DNA of 64,000 bases from Flavobacterium supellecticarium (GCF_004801375.1 NZ_SSNZ01000001.1:310001-374000); one strand, 5' to 3'; shown: positions 16,778 to 26,627, counted from the stretch's first letter. Numbers and translations: made by a program. Notes: generated by a model not told the origin, from the letters alone.

Positions 16778-17755
16778 ATGAAACCCTTGTATAGTATACT
16801 GTTCCTGTTATTCACGGGGTCGCTCTTTTCCCAAACCACTTTTAAAGTTGATAATTTTTCAAAACAATACTACGGTAAAATGTTTATCGCCGATACTTCC
16901 GAAGTTTTTTCTCCGGGTTGGATTGCGATTTATGATCAAAAAACGAATAAGCAACTGATCAAAGTAAAATCGGAAGAGCTGACGTTTAGTCTTCATAACG
17001 GAAAAGTTTTAGCGAACATCAAGGAATTACCCTATGGCGAACAAAGTCAGATTTTATACGAGGATTATAATTTCGACGGCGTAAAAGACTTTGCCATTAT
17101 GGATGGGCAATTTAGTTGTTACCATGGACCGTCTTTTAAAATTTACCTGGCTACAACTGCCGGGTTTCAATACAACGCCGATTTTACAAGACTGGCGCAG
17201 GAATATTGCGGCATGTTTCAGATCGATTCCAAAGAAAAAAGAATTAGCACGATGACCAAAAGTGGTTGTTGTTGGCATCAATTCTCCGAATTTAAAGTCC
17301 GAAACAACAAACCCTATCCGATCAAAATTATAGAAGAGGGGATGGATCCTTCGGGAATCCTATGGGATTATACGGAACAAAAATGGACGAATGGCAAGAT
17401 GCTACAAACAAAATACCAGGTACTTGATGAAGAACGAACCTACGACAAGGTTTTACTTTCATTTGAATTTGAAAATAAAAAAAAGATGAAAATTCTCAAC
17501 TCCGGAACCCTTTTGTACTATGTCTTTACCGATGTCAATAATAAGATAGAATTGCTTTACCACGATACATTTACGTATTCAAAAGCCGAAAACAGTTTAA
17601 AATTCGTAAATCATAATACGGAATATACGATTTATGATACCAAAATTGTAATCAAAACGCCTAATAAAACCTACGAAATGAAAGCTGCCAATAACACCAA
17701 ATACGGGACACTGGCAACGTTTAAAAAACAAGAAGTAAATAATGTGATCCCATGA
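16778..17755 (+). CDS. Secreted XAC2610-like protein
   Basis: 325 aa with a signal peptide (MKPLYSILFLLFTGSLFSQ), so probably periplasmic. The ATG at 16778 was preferred over a TTG at 16760, which would put six residues ahead of the signal peptide. The motif DYNFDGVKDFAIMDG resembles the calcium-binding EF-like loops of XAC2610-type and FG-GAP proteins, followed by a cysteine-containing region (GCCWHQ). XAC2610 of Xanthomonas is a periplasmic inhibitor of a secreted lysozyme-like toxin; whether this protein has such a role is unknown. Confidence 0.65.
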   Translation: MKPLYSILFLLFTGSLFSQTTFKVDNFSKQYYGKMFIADTSEVFSPGWIAIYDQKTNKQLIKVKSEELTFSLHNGKVLANIKELPYGEQSQILYEDYNFDGVKDFAIMDGQFSCYHGPSFKIYLATTAGFQYNADFTRLAQEYCGMFQIDSKEKRISTMTKSGCCWHQFSEFKVRNNKPYPIKIIEEGMDPSGILWDYTEQKWTNGKMLQTKYQVLDEERTYDKVLLSFEFENKKKMKILNSGTLLYYVFTDVNNKIELLYHDTFTYSKAENSLKFVNHNTEYTIYDTKIVIKTPNKTYEMKAANNTKYGTLATFKKQEVNNVIP

Positions 17756-17813
17756 TAAAACGAATAATTCGATTTTTGACATCTTTGATTTGTGAATGTG
17801 TTATCAGGATGCT

Positions 17814-17821
17814 TTTCTGAA
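17814..17821 (+). repeat. Target-site duplication, left (IS256-family element)
   Basis: TTTCTGAA directly before the IS left end; the same octamer follows the right end at 19164-19171. An 8-bp duplication is normal for IS256-family transposition. Confidence 0.8.
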
Positions 17822-17850
17822 GGTAGTGTCTCACTAACTGTGTAAGTATA

Positions 17851-17884
17851 AAAAATAATGGGGTTTTAAAACCCCATTATTTTT
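17851..17884 (+). terminator. Perfect hairpin inside IS left end
   Basis: A 34-bp perfect palindrome (AATGGGGTTTT/AAAACCCCATT core) followed by T-rich DNA lies between the left inverted repeat and the transposase start. It would stop transcription entering from outside and may sequester the transposase start region. Confidence 0.65.
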
Positions 17885-17913
17885 TTGTTTAATTTTAAAT
17901 GTTACACAGTCTT

Positions 17914-19109
17914 ATGAAAAAAGAAGAGTTATTATCAGAAGAGTTTTTAAAACAGTTCAAAACAGGTGAAGACTTAAATGGTTTTCTTGCCCAACTACAA
18001 AAACGTGGTTTAGAAGCCATCTTGAATGGTGAGTTAGATGCTCATTTAGGTTACGATAAACACGAAAAATCAACGACATCCAATTCTAGGAACGGTTATT
18101 CCAACAAAAAGGTTAAAACCTCATTTGGAGAATCAGAACTTCAGGTTCCCAGAGACAGAGAAGCTTCTTTCAATCCCATGATAATCCCTAAAAGGCAAAG
18201 TATGGCTGACGGATTGGAAAATGTCATCATATCGCTTTATGCCAAAGGAATGAGTGTTAGCGATATTGAAGAGCAGATAAGGGAAGTATACAATTTTGAG
18301 GTATCTACCTCTACTATATCAAGGATTACAGAATCGGTATCCAATGACATTGTTGCTTGGCAAAACCGTCCATTAGAGCCTGTTTATTTAATAGTTTGGA
18401 TGGATGGTATCGTATTTAAAGTTCGTGAAAGCTCTATGGTCATCAACAAGACCATTTATCTGGCTGTAGGCCTAAACAGAGACGGTAAAAAGGAAGTTCT
18501 TGGTATGTGGTTAGGCAAGAATGAAAGTGCCAGTTTTTGGTTGGGAGTATTAACGGATTTAAAAGCCCGAGGTGTGGAAGATATTCTCATTACTGCAACT
18601 GATAACCTCAATGGCTTTACACAAACCATTAAAAACGTATTCCGGAATCGCAAACACAAATCTGTGTTGTACATCAAATCCGGAACTCAGCCCGTTATGT
18701 AGTCTGGAAAGATAAAAAGGAGTTTTCTAAAGATATGAAACAGATTTATGATGCGCCAACCAAACAAGCTGCAAAAGGAGCTTTGGAAGATTTTGCCAGC
18801 AAATGGAATCATAAATATCCTTATGCGGTTAAATCATGGCAAGAAAACTGGGAGGAACTTACCGTCTTTTTTGACTTCCCGATTGAAATCAGAAAAATCA
18901 TTTACACCACAAATCTAATTGAAAATCTTAATGGAAAAATTAGAAAATATACCAAAAACAAATTGTCATTCCCTACGGATGAAGCCGTTTTAAAATCCGT
19001 ATATTTGGCTTTAAGAGAAGCAACCAAAAAATGGACTATGCCAATCCATAATTGGGGATTAATCCTCAATCAGTTCTTAACCATATTTGAAAAAAGGGTT
19101 CAACTTTAA
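17914..19109 (+). pseudogene. IS256-family transposase, frameshifted
   Basis: About 400 codons when the two frames are joined, the normal length for this family. The DDE residues are visible as WMDGIVFK (first D), TATDNLNGF (second D) and [20 protein letters not shown] (E). The first frame runs to a stop at 18700-18702; the second resumes as [18 protein letters not shown] and continues to 19109. The shift is a missing base at about 18641-18645, where TTCCGG would need to be TTCCCGG to restore VFPES. IS256 transposases are single-frame, so this is a mutation or a sequencing error. Start taken at ATG 17914 (MKKEELL); an ATG at 17899 is also in frame. Confidence 0.85.
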
Positions 19110-19163
19110 ATAAAAAGTCAAACCCTGTTATTTTTTAACTTACACACTTTTTGGGATAGTGTC

Positions 19164-19171
19164 TTTCTGAA
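19164..19171 (+). repeat. Target-site duplication, right (IS256-family element)
   Basis: TTTCTGAA directly after the IS right end, matching 17814-17821. Confidence 0.8.
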
Positions 19172-19216
19172 AGAAAAACTTTATATTTACTACAAAAAAC
19201 AGCATATTATCATTCG

Positions 19217-19738
19217 ATGAAACGCCTACTATTACTACTGACATCGTTACTTTTTGTAGTAACAACAAATGCCCAAAATGATTCGCAAACAGAAAAAAAA
19301 GTTTTTGCGAACCAAGGTGAACAAGAAAAATATTGGGCGGAAGTCTTTTTTAAAGACCACTATAGTGCTCAAAGTTATCCCGAATTTAGCGGTAAAATAA
19401 CCGAAATCGACTTTAACACGTTTAAATTCGACGATAAAGTAATTGTTTTAGATAACATCAATCGTAGCTTAAAACCAATTTTTTTAAAAGGGTTACTTTA
19501 TCCGCAAATTATAGGAGACGAAATTTCCTTTATCAGTAGTTTGGAAGAATTAAAATTTTTAAGCACTTCACCTAAAGTAAAACGATTTAAATTTTGGTTA
19601 TTCAATAAGAATGTCAGCAATCCAACCGTTTATTTATTAGAGATCACGAGCGAGCAGGCAACCGAAAAAACAGATATCAAAACGTTTATAGAAAACGGGA
19701 AACTTACCTTTCTTAAAAAAGGTTGGACTATTATATAA
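19217..19738 (+). CDS. Secreted hypothetical protein
   Basis: 173 aa with a clear signal peptide (MKRLLLLLTSLLFVVTTNAQ). No family recognised. Mature part mixed alpha/beta with no cysteines and a terminal KKGWTII. It is immediately followed by an S41 peptidase whose start is 12 bp past the stop, so the two are likely co-expressed. Possibly periplasmic or surface; function unknown. Confidence 0.7.
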   Translation: MKRLLLLLTSLLFVVTTNAQNDSQTEKKVFANQGEQEKYWAEVFFKDHYSAQSYPEFSGKITEIDFNTFKFDDKVIVLDNINRSLKPIFLKGLLYPQIIGDEISFISSLEELKFLSTSPKVKRFKFWLFNKNVSNPTVYLLEITSEQATEKTDIKTFIENGKLTFLKKGWTII

Positions 19739-19749
19739 CAAATCGGAAT

Positions 19750-21465
19750 ATGAAAAATAGCATCATCCTTTTCCTATTTATAACGTCTCAACTCTTCGCA
19801 CAATCCACCGTAATTTCCGATGATCAATTGGTTACGTTGGTAAAAGTCTGGGGGGTGATTAAATATTACCATCCGGCGGTTTCACAAGGGAAAGTCGATT
19901 GGGATAAAACCCTGATTACTACTTTTGAAAACAAATCCAAACGTACCGAAGATCAGATGATCACCGAATGGTTGGAAATAGCCGATAAAGCGGCATTTGA
20001 AACGCTTACGCCTCAAAAAGCAATCTGTGACAGTATTACGCTTCGGAATTTTGATATCAAATGGATTGAAAAAGCAAAGCTTAGTACTACCAACAAAACC
20101 AGATTGTTACAGTTGATCAACCAACCAAAAAATATTGGAAGCTATTATAGTAATCCGACCTTAAAAAGCATCCGACTTGACAGTCAGAGTGAAAAAGTAT
20201 ATGACGGTTTTTCAACGAATGTTAAACTGTTGGAACTGTTTCGGGTATGGAATGCGATTGCCTATTTTTATCCGTATAAATATCTATTGGATCACCATTG
20301 GGATGCCGTGCTGAAAAAATACGTTCCGATTTTTAAAAACATCAAAACCGAACAAGACTATAAATGGGCGATTACCCAACTGACAGCGGAAATCCAGGAT
20401 ACGCATACCAGCTTAAAAAACACCCACCAATATGATGTTTTTGGAAAACTTAGCGCGCCTTTTACGTTTCAGATTGTGGATAAAGGTGTGTTAATTACGG
20501 CGATAAAAGACGAAAAGAAAACGCAAAAAGCGACTATTCAGATAGGGGATTTGATTACCAAAATCAACGGGAAATCAGTTCAAAAAATCATAGCTGAAAA
20601 ATCAAAATATTACCCGGCGTCGAATGTATCGGTACAAATACGGGATGCCTATAATTATTTGTTTAGCGGAAATGAGCCTAGTGTTACGATTGAAGGTGTT
20701 ACTGAAAGCGGAAAATCATTTAAAACGACTTTAGAACGAATGTCCCGAAACTTTAAAGAAGAATGGGACCAAGAGGGGATTCCGAATTATCATCTGACTT
20801 ATAATGGTAAGAATTATGAATATCTGATTTGGAATAATGCGAAAAGTCGATTAAATCCTGTTTTTCGATTGGATAATAAGGCTTATGTCGAATTTTCGTC
20901 CTTACGCGGAAAAGAAATCGACAGTCTGATGCGTTCCCTTCAGAATACTAAAGGAATTGTGTTCGATTTGCGAGGTTATAATGATGATGGTTCTTTGCTA
21001 AAAGTATTTGATCATCTCTTTACAAAACCACAGTTTATCGGCATTAAAACACAACCTGATTTTGAACAACCGGGGAAATTTTGTTTTGTTGATTATATCA
21101 TTACTAAAGAATATAAATACATCGGGAAAGAAAATCCGGAGGCTTATACAGGTCAGGTGGTGGTTTTAATCAACGAGTACACCCAAAGCGCGGCCGAATT
21201 GTGGGCGATGATTTTTAAAAAGGTACCAAATGTCATTTTTGTCGGAAGTCAAACAGCCGGTGCAGATGGCAATATGGTTTCGATAAAATTAACCGATGGC
21301 AATGCTCTTTATTTTTCCGGATTGGGAATTTATTATCCCGATGGAACCGAAACGCAGCGTATCGGGATAAAACCTGATGTGATTATTCGACCAACATTAG
21401 AAAGTATCCGAAACAAAGAAGACCGTTTGCTGGAAAAAGCGTTTCAACTGATTGACGGGAAATAA
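19750..21465 (+). CDS. S41-family (C-terminal processing-like) peptidase
   Basis: 571 aa exported serine peptidase. The ATG at 19750 gives a proper signal peptide (MKNSIILFLFITSQLFAQ); an upstream in-frame ATG at 19723 would spoil it. An N-terminal helical domain is followed by a PDZ-like domain (about 235-300, with GDLITKINGKSVQ) and the S41 catalytic core with FDLRGYN and the nucleophile in EYTQSAAELWAM (about residue 480), then GSQTAGADGN. Probably cleaves proteins in the periplasm or at the outer membrane. Substrate unknown. Confidence 0.88.
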   Translation: MKNSIILFLFITSQLFAQSTVISDDQLVTLVKVWGVIKYYHPAVSQGKVDWDKTLITTFENKSKRTEDQMITEWLEIADKAAFETLTPQKAICDSITLRNFDIKWIEKAKLSTTNKTRLLQLINQPKNIGSYYSNPTLKSIRLDSQSEKVYDGFSTNVKLLELFRVWNAIAYFYPYKYLLDHHWDAVLKKYVPIFKNIKTEQDYKWAITQLTAEIQDTHTSLKNTHQYDVFGKLSAPFTFQIVDKGVLITAIKDEKKTQKATIQIGDLITKINGKSVQKIIAEKSKYYPASNVSVQIRDAYNYLFSGNEPSVTIEGVTESGKSFKTTLERMSRNFKEEWDQEGIPNYHLTYNGKNYEYLIWNNAKSRLNPVFRLDNKAYVEFSSLRGKEIDSLMRSLQNTKGIVFDLRGYNDDGSLLKVFDHLFTKPQFIGIKTQPDFEQPGKFCFVDYIITKEYKYIGKENPEAYTGQVVVLINEYTQSAAELWAMIFKKVPNVIFVGSQTAGADGNMVSIKLTDGNALYFSGLGIYYPDGTETQRIGIKPDVIIRPTLESIRNKEDRLLEKAFQLIDGK

Positions 21466-21573
21466 AAACGTTTATAAATACGTTTTTTCTAAAAGGAAAC
21501 TAGTTATATACCATTAAAATTGATACTGGAGCCTACTTCAATATCAGATACTAATCAATTGTTAACTACTTGA

Positions 21574-22617
21574 ATGAAAATAAAATACAACTTAATTGGG
21601 ATTTTTATATTCCTGTTTAACACCCTTTATGCACAACAGAATCTTGTCGTTACGATTGACGATAGGATGGAAGCGTTAAGTATTTTTTATACGCTGGCAA
21701 CTGCCGATACATTAGATGTAAAACCTACACCTTCGACTTATTATAAAGATGTTAAAACCTATTTTGAACCGTATAAAAACCATGCATCCTTAAACTGGTA
21801 TCGGAATTTAGAATCCTGGGATGGTTACGATATGGCTTCGATGGGTTTGTTTTTATCCGATACGTATCCGTTTACTGTAAAAATAAAACCGGAAGTAAAG
21901 TATATAAAGAGTACTTCAAATGATGTGTTTTTGCAGCATTTTAATACATTTTATAAAGAATGTAACGTCAAAAAGTTTATCAAAGAGCATCAAAAACAAT
22001 ATCAGTCTGTTTGTAAAACAGTGAACGATTCCGTTCAATCCTCTGCAATTTTAAAAGAAATCAACAACTTTTACGGACAGTCGACCGATGGGAAATTTAT
22101 AATCTATCTGGATTTATTAAATAATTTAGGAAACAACGCTATTCCTTCGGTAGATCCTTTATTTAAAGGAAAAAGAATGTTCCGATTGGCCTATCTGAAC
22201 GATACCGCTAAAAATTTAACCGATAACAGTCCGGTACAATTTACACCCTATTTAAACGTAGTTGTCCACGAAATAAGTCATCTGTTTTTAGGAAGCTTTA
22301 TACAAAAATATGATACGGAATTGTTTGCCATCCGAAGTCTGTTTTTAACAACTACCAAAGGTGAAACGCTTAAAGAATCGGAATGGAAAAACGAATCGGA
22401 AGAGCTACTTGTACGCGTTTGTACCGCAAAAATACTCGCGCAAAAATTTGGGAAAGAAGCCGGTTTAAAAGAAATAGAAAATCAGGCGCGCCATTTTAAA
22501 TTAGCCATACCCTTATATTATTTTATGGAAACCTATTCGACCAATAGAAACTCATTTAAAACGATTCGCGATTTCTATCCGGAGTTATTAGGTTTTTTGC
22601 AAAAGAATAAACTTTAA
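21574..22617 (+). CDS. DUF4932-like secreted metalloprotease-type protein
   Basis: 347 aa with a signal peptide (MKIKYNLIGIFIFLFNTLYAQ). A zinc-peptidase motif HEISH occurs at about residues 232-236 (VVVHEISHLFLGSF), matching the DUF4932 pattern of bacteroidotal secreted proteins. A second-shell acidic residue downstream cannot be assigned by eye. Transcribed in the same direction as the S41 peptidase about 110 bp earlier. Likely a periplasmic metalloprotease, though activity is unproven for the family. Confidence 0.75.
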   Translation: MKIKYNLIGIFIFLFNTLYAQQNLVVTIDDRMEALSIFYTLATADTLDVKPTPSTYYKDVKTYFEPYKNHASLNWYRNLESWDGYDMASMGLFLSDTYPFTVKIKPEVKYIKSTSNDVFLQHFNTFYKECNVKKFIKEHQKQYQSVCKTVNDSVQSSAILKEINNFYGQSTDGKFIIYLDLLNNLGNNAIPSVDPLFKGKRMFRLAYLNDTAKNLTDNSPVQFTPYLNVVVHEISHLFLGSFIQKYDTELFAIRSLFLTTTKGETLKESEWKNESEELLVRVCTAKILAQKFGKEAGLKEIENQARHFKLAIPLYYFMETYSTNRNSFKTIRDFYPELLGFLQKNKL

Positions 22618-22704
22618 ATTTTACGATTATTTATAGCGTTTTGATTTACCATTTTATGAATATAAAAGCACAAATAACTATTATTATTTCTTGACCAAAT
22701 TCGA

Positions 22705-23667
22705 ATGAAAAAACTGATTTTACTTTTGATTGTAACCGTAACACTGATACGCTGTACTTCCAAAACAACAGAAAATAACGATACCGCAGTAACGGATATC
22801 ACCACAGAAGCAGAATTAAAAGCTATTGAACAAAGCGGTCGTTCTTTTTACGACTGGTATTTTAAAAATGATTTTCCGAATTGCGAAATTGTAAAAGGAA
22901 AAAATGGCTATTGCGTTATGGATACCATATCATATTTTAAAACCCTTCGCAATTTAGGAACTATTTCAGAACAATTTATCCGAAGCGAGAGAGACCGACT
23001 TCAGAACTGTGCAGAGTTTATTGAAAACTTCGAATATGAAGAATATCAAAATGTTCAAGTATACGATCCTGGTCATTACTGTTCGTACTTATATACAATG
23101 AACTGGCTCGGCAGCGAGGATCCGGCCGCTAAATTCTGGACTCAGAATGTAACGAAAATTAACGATACAACTGCTTCGGTTGCTATTTATATTGCCTATG
23201 ATATAAGTGGAAATGACAAACAACTGTTATCGACAGTATTTTTAAAGAAGGAAAAAAATAAATGGATGATGACCGAAATCCGGTTAGCAACTAAGGATAC
23301 TAAGGAAAAAGAACCCGAAGATTTTAGAGGGTCGTGGGCTGGTGGGATTGTAAACCTTTATATTGGCAGCACTTCGATGCGAATTGTATACCACGAACAA
23401 TGCCGGTACAACTATCCGATAAAAAAGATAAGCGATACCGAGTTTATCATGATTTGGAGTGACGATATGGATTGTAATTTCAATAATCGGACAAGCGAAA
23501 CGTTCGGATTAAAAAAGGTACCGCAAATCGGAAAACCATTTGCCAAATACAAAATCAAAAATAATATTCTTTATGCCGAATATTATTATCCGGAATGGGT
23601 AAATAGCTATACGAATAACGTCGAATATGTTTTTTCTGAGAAGTATTTCAGAATGGAGCGGGAATAA
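22705..23667 (+). CDS. Putative lipoprotein, unknown function
   Basis: 320 aa. N-terminus MKKLILLLIVTVTLIRCTSK has a lipoprotein-type signal with C17 as the likely lipidated residue. The central part has a YDWYFKNDFP region and a later FRGSWAGGIVNLYIG segment that could start a lipocalin-like or DUF3828-like beta domain, but I cannot assign a family. Surrounded by other exported proteins. Confidence 0.7.
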   Translation: MKKLILLLIVTVTLIRCTSKTTENNDTAVTDITTEAELKAIEQSGRSFYDWYFKNDFPNCEIVKGKNGYCVMDTISYFKTLRNLGTISEQFIRSERDRLQNCAEFIENFEYEEYQNVQVYDPGHYCSYLYTMNWLGSEDPAAKFWTQNVTKINDTTASVAIYIAYDISGNDKQLLSTVFLKKEKNKWMMTEIRLATKDTKEKEPEDFRGSWAGGIVNLYIGSTSMRIVYHEQCRYNYPIKKISDTEFIMIWSDDMDCNFNNRTSETFGLKKVPQIGKPFAKYKIKNNILYAEYYYPEWVNSYTNNVEYVFSEKYFRMERE

Positions 23668-23761
23668 GAAGAAATGATAATCCAATAACGTTAGCAAACC
23701 ATAAGATCAAAACAATAAAAAAAATATAATTAAATACAAGGCATAATCGCTTATTAATTCT

Positions 23762-24562
23762 ATGAAAATAAACCATTTAGTGGTAATCTCTTTTTTATTC
23801 CTGATAGGCTGCAATAGCTCAAATGAAAAAAAAGAAACAAAGACAGCAAAAGCAGTTGATACAAGAGCCGCAACACCAGTTAAAAAAACGCAAGAGGCCG
23901 GACTTATTTTACCAGTTGTTGACAGTTTACGGGAATCGGAACAATATTGTTGTGTACTATCGCCCGAATCGGGTTTTACAGTGTATGACAAACCCGGTGG
24001 CAAAGCTATTGGAATACTAAAGCGTGAGATCAATAAAGACGATGATCAATCACCATATGGGCTCTATTTTATTTCCGAAAATAGGAAACAGTTAATTGAT
24101 ACTGAAGAATATAAAGAAATCGGTTATGACCTGTTTGCAATTAATTATAACGATATGGTAACAGGTTATGTGCGTGTTTTCGACAGTCGGAAAAGCTATT
24201 GGTTACAAATGGACGAAATAAACCGTAAAGGATTTAAAACGGTTAGCTGGATGGAACATCTGTTAAAAGAGCGCACTACTGTTTTAGGATATTATGCCAA
24301 CGAACCCGGTTTAAAATTGCGGAAAGAACCCAACAGTAACAGCGAAGTGATCCGTACGATCCGAGGTGATCTGTTGGAAATTAAACTTTCCGAAAAAGTT
24401 TTTGGACAATGGTGTAAGGCAAACGTCATAAAATATAAAGAACATCCCTGTAATACCGAGTTAAGTGAGTCGGAAAACACAGTGGAACAAACTGAAGGCT
24501 GGCTAAAAATTATCGATGATAACGGAGAACCAAACATCTGGAGTTATAGTAAAGGCTGTTAA
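23762..24562 (+). CDS. SH3-like domain lipoprotein
   Basis: 266 aa. Signal MKINHLVVISFLFLIGCNSS with lipobox cysteine C17. The C-terminal part contains a bacterial SH3 (SH3b) pattern: GLKLRKEPNSNSEVIRTI, then GDLLEIKLSE and GQWCKANV. Similar domains bind cell wall or mediate protein contacts. Probably an envelope-anchored protein. The gene is followed by another lipoprotein gene on the same strand. Confidence 0.75.
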   Translation: MKINHLVVISFLFLIGCNSSNEKKETKTAKAVDTRAATPVKKTQEAGLILPVVDSLRESEQYCCVLSPESGFTVYDKPGGKAIGILKREINKDDDQSPYGLYFISENRKQLIDTEEYKEIGYDLFAINYNDMVTGYVRVFDSRKSYWLQMDEINRKGFKTVSWMEHLLKERTTVLGYYANEPGLKLRKEPNSNSEVIRTIRGDLLEIKLSEKVFGQWCKANVIKYKEHPCNTELSESENTVEQTEGWLKIIDDNGEPNIWSYSKGC

Positions 24563-24702
24563 GAACCGGACAAAAATGTATTTAAGAAAAAAACAATTTT
24601 ATTTATGGTAATCGAACCATTACTACTTAAATAAAAAACACCAACACTATTCGAATCTGATAATTAAAGATTATAAACTTCCAAACAGTTTGTTTTATCC
24701 TA

Positions 24703-25494
24703 ATGACACTAAAAAAACGAATATTATATCTAACAATTACAATAGCTTTAACAGCTTGTCATTCCAAAACAGAAGAAAAAGAGCACACTCTTAATTCGAC
24801 TATCGGAACTGAAGGTAAAAAACAAGCTGTGGCAAAAAAAACGGAACCTACCGTAAAAAAACATAATTTAAAAAAAATGAAACACTATTTACGATTAACG
24901 GGCTTAATTCTATTTTTTGTTTTCAGTTGTAATACCAAAGAAAACGGACAATCCGAACCGAAAACAGCAACAAACGTTACCGACAGTATTAAAAAAGAAA
25001 CTGCTACTATAACGTCAAAAGAAGAAAAAAGCATACTTGACACTTCTTTTATCGATAAAGAAGGGAAAGAAATAGAAGCGTATCCTATATTTGAATGCAG
25101 TGGTACGTTAGTCGAAAACGATTTGGAAACCGATCGCTATGCTGTAGCTATATTTAGTAAAAATATAGAACAATGCTGGAATGGAAAAAGCAAAGTCGTA
25201 TTAGAACAATTTCTGGATGCTCCCGAAACACAAAACAGACCCTATGTAATAGTTGACGAAATAAATGGAACCGGGAAAAATAAGAAAAGAAGGTTTTCTA
25301 TGGTTTACCTAAACCTTCCGGATAATGGTGAATATGATGAAAGAGAGAGTTATGTAGCCGATTATGAAGAAAATGGAAAACCCGTGATTACAAAAGTTTA
25401 CCGAATCTGGAAAATAGATACCCGGGAAGGAAAATTTAAGGAAGTCTTAAAACCTCAAAAGCTAACCTTTAACAATCCGGATTATATGGAATAA
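24703..25494 (+). CDS. Lipoprotein with two consecutive signal sequences
   Basis: The open frame codes 263 aa and contains two complete lipoprotein leaders. The first is residues 1-19 (ending TACHS). The second begins at M59 (MKHYLRLTGLILFFVFSC), i.e. ATG at 24877. Either the gene starts at 24877 (205 aa) and the upstream 58 codons are the surviving leader of a lost lipoprotein fused in frame, or the whole frame is translated. The second reading would leave an internal hydrophobic segment, so I favour 24877 as the working start. The mature domain (YPIFECSGTLVENDLETDRYAVAIFSKN region) is not recognised. Confidence 0.65.
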   Translation: MTLKKRILYLTITIALTACHSKTEEKEHTLNSTIGTEGKKQAVAKKTEPTVKKHNLKKMKHYLRLTGLILFFVFSCNTKENGQSEPKTATNVTDSIKKETATITSKEEKSILDTSFIDKEGKEIEAYPIFECSGTLVENDLETDRYAVAIFSKNIEQCWNGKSKVVLEQFLDAPETQNRPYVIVDEINGTGKNKKRRFSMVYLNLPDNGEYDERESYVADYEENGKPVITKVYRIWKIDTREGKFKEVLKPQKLTFNNPDYME

Positions 25495-25634
25495 AATATA
25501 TTTTAATAAAGATAAATGATACTCCAATCCTTTTTACGAGTAAGCTATCCGTATTTTGTAGACTAAATATAAAAAAGTAAAACAGAAAGCAACGTGAAAG
25601 ACATTCAAAAAAACTGTTCAACACTACCATTTCC

Positions 25635-26153
25635 ATGCAAAAAGAGTCGCCAATCGTAAGGAACAACATAAAAATTGTATCCCTGTTTTTTATCGGGATT
25701 TTTGTTTTAAAATCATATAATGAATGGAGCGAACCGCTTGTTGTATTCTCCTATATAATGTCCAAATGGGATCTCGAAACCGTTTTATGGTTGCTATCGT
25801 TAGTGGTTCTTCCGTCAGGAATCGTCTTGTTCTATATCAACAAGCCACTTGGTTGGTTTCTCTTAGCCTTGTATGCAACACATGCAGCTGTTTTAAATAT
25901 GGGTACTTTCATTAGCATTATAATTATGGAAACGTCTGTATCGATGCTGTTTAAAGACGGTCCGGCTACACTGGTAATGATCGCTTATGTTTTGCTATCG
26001 CTGTTTTTTTTAACGATAATAATAATGTTGTGTAACAAGAATATGCGTGCAGTCTATGGTATCGACAACAGGATTATGATAGGGGTACTTATAATTACAA
26101 CACTAGTAGCATGTCTGGAGTTATCGCAGCATGTATTTTTTTTAACTTTATAG
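25635..26153 (+). CDS. Integral membrane protein, unknown
   Basis: 172 aa with about four hydrophobic helices (roughly 15-30, 42-65, 72-95, 112-135, plus a C-terminal one). No family recognised. It is followed within 10 bp by the 26163 gene, so probably one transcript with the next three genes. Confidence 0.65.
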   Translation: MQKESPIVRNNIKIVSLFFIGIFVLKSYNEWSEPLVVFSYIMSKWDLETVLWLLSLVVLPSGIVLFYINKPLGWFLLALYATHAAVLNMGTFISIIIMETSVSMLFKDGPATLVMIAYVLLSLFFLTIIIMLCNKNMRAVYGIDNRIMIGVLIITTLVACLELSQHVFFLTL

Positions 26154-26162
26154 CAAAAAGAA

Positions 26163-26627
26163 ATGGCAAGTTGTTTTATAATTTATAAAGATGGCAGGTG
26201 TTTTTCGAGACGCTGGACCGGCTATGATTCTATTCTTAAAATTGCCATTAACGAATTACAATATATTCCGGATGGTATCCCATTAGCCCAATGGCTGGAG
26301 TTACAAATACCTATAGAAAATGAAGAATTGGAAAGCGATTGCGGTTATGGTTTTTACAATGCAAGACTAAATAACTGGACAAACCGATATTTGGATATAC
26401 GCAGTTTAACGCCCAAAAATCAAATCCTTTTTTGGCAGGCGATAGAAAAAGGCCGAATGCGATTGCTGGAAGAAGGGACGGCTTATTCCGAATTAAATCC
26501 CGACTATTTTCAAGCTTTTTATAAGATGTACCAACTGTCCGAAAATGACGAACCACCTATGGAATACAACGATTTAGGAAAAATTGCCGAACCCTGTTTG
26601 CATAAAAACGGACCGGGTTGGGTATAA
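26163..26627 (+). CDS. Hypothetical cytoplasmic protein
   Basis: 154 aa, no signal peptide, no membrane segment, no recognised domain. Rich in aromatic and acidic residues (SRRWTGYDSILKIA; NQILFWQAIEKG). Lies between a membrane protein gene and the 392-aa CxxC protein gene in a tight co-directional row (gaps of 9 and 30 bp), pointing to a shared, unknown function. Confidence 0.6.
   Translation: MASCFIIYKDGRCFSRRWTGYDSILKIAINELQYIPDGIPLAQWLELQIPIENEELESDCGYGFYNARLNNWTNRYLDIRSLTPKNQILFWQAIEKGRMRLLEEGTAYSELNPDYFQAFYKMYQLSENDEPPMEYNDLGKIAEPCLHKNGPGWV

Larger units (their letters stand above)
17822..19163 (+). mobile_element. IS256-family insertion sequence (1342 bp, transposase frameshifted)
   Basis: Imperfect terminal inverted repeats of about 26 bp (18/26 identical, inner core TGTGTAAGT), an 8-bp target duplication and a single transposase gene with one frameshift define the element. 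It sits in non-coding DNA between two secreted-protein genes and disrupts no recognisable gene. The intact duplication and good repeats suggest a fairly recent insertion, but the transposase break means it probably depends on other copies to move. Confidence 0.88.

Noticed and set aside
18641-18702. Programmed frameshift in the IS256 transposase
   Set aside because: IS256-family transposases are made from one frame and no slippery heptamer is present at the site; a deletion explains the break.
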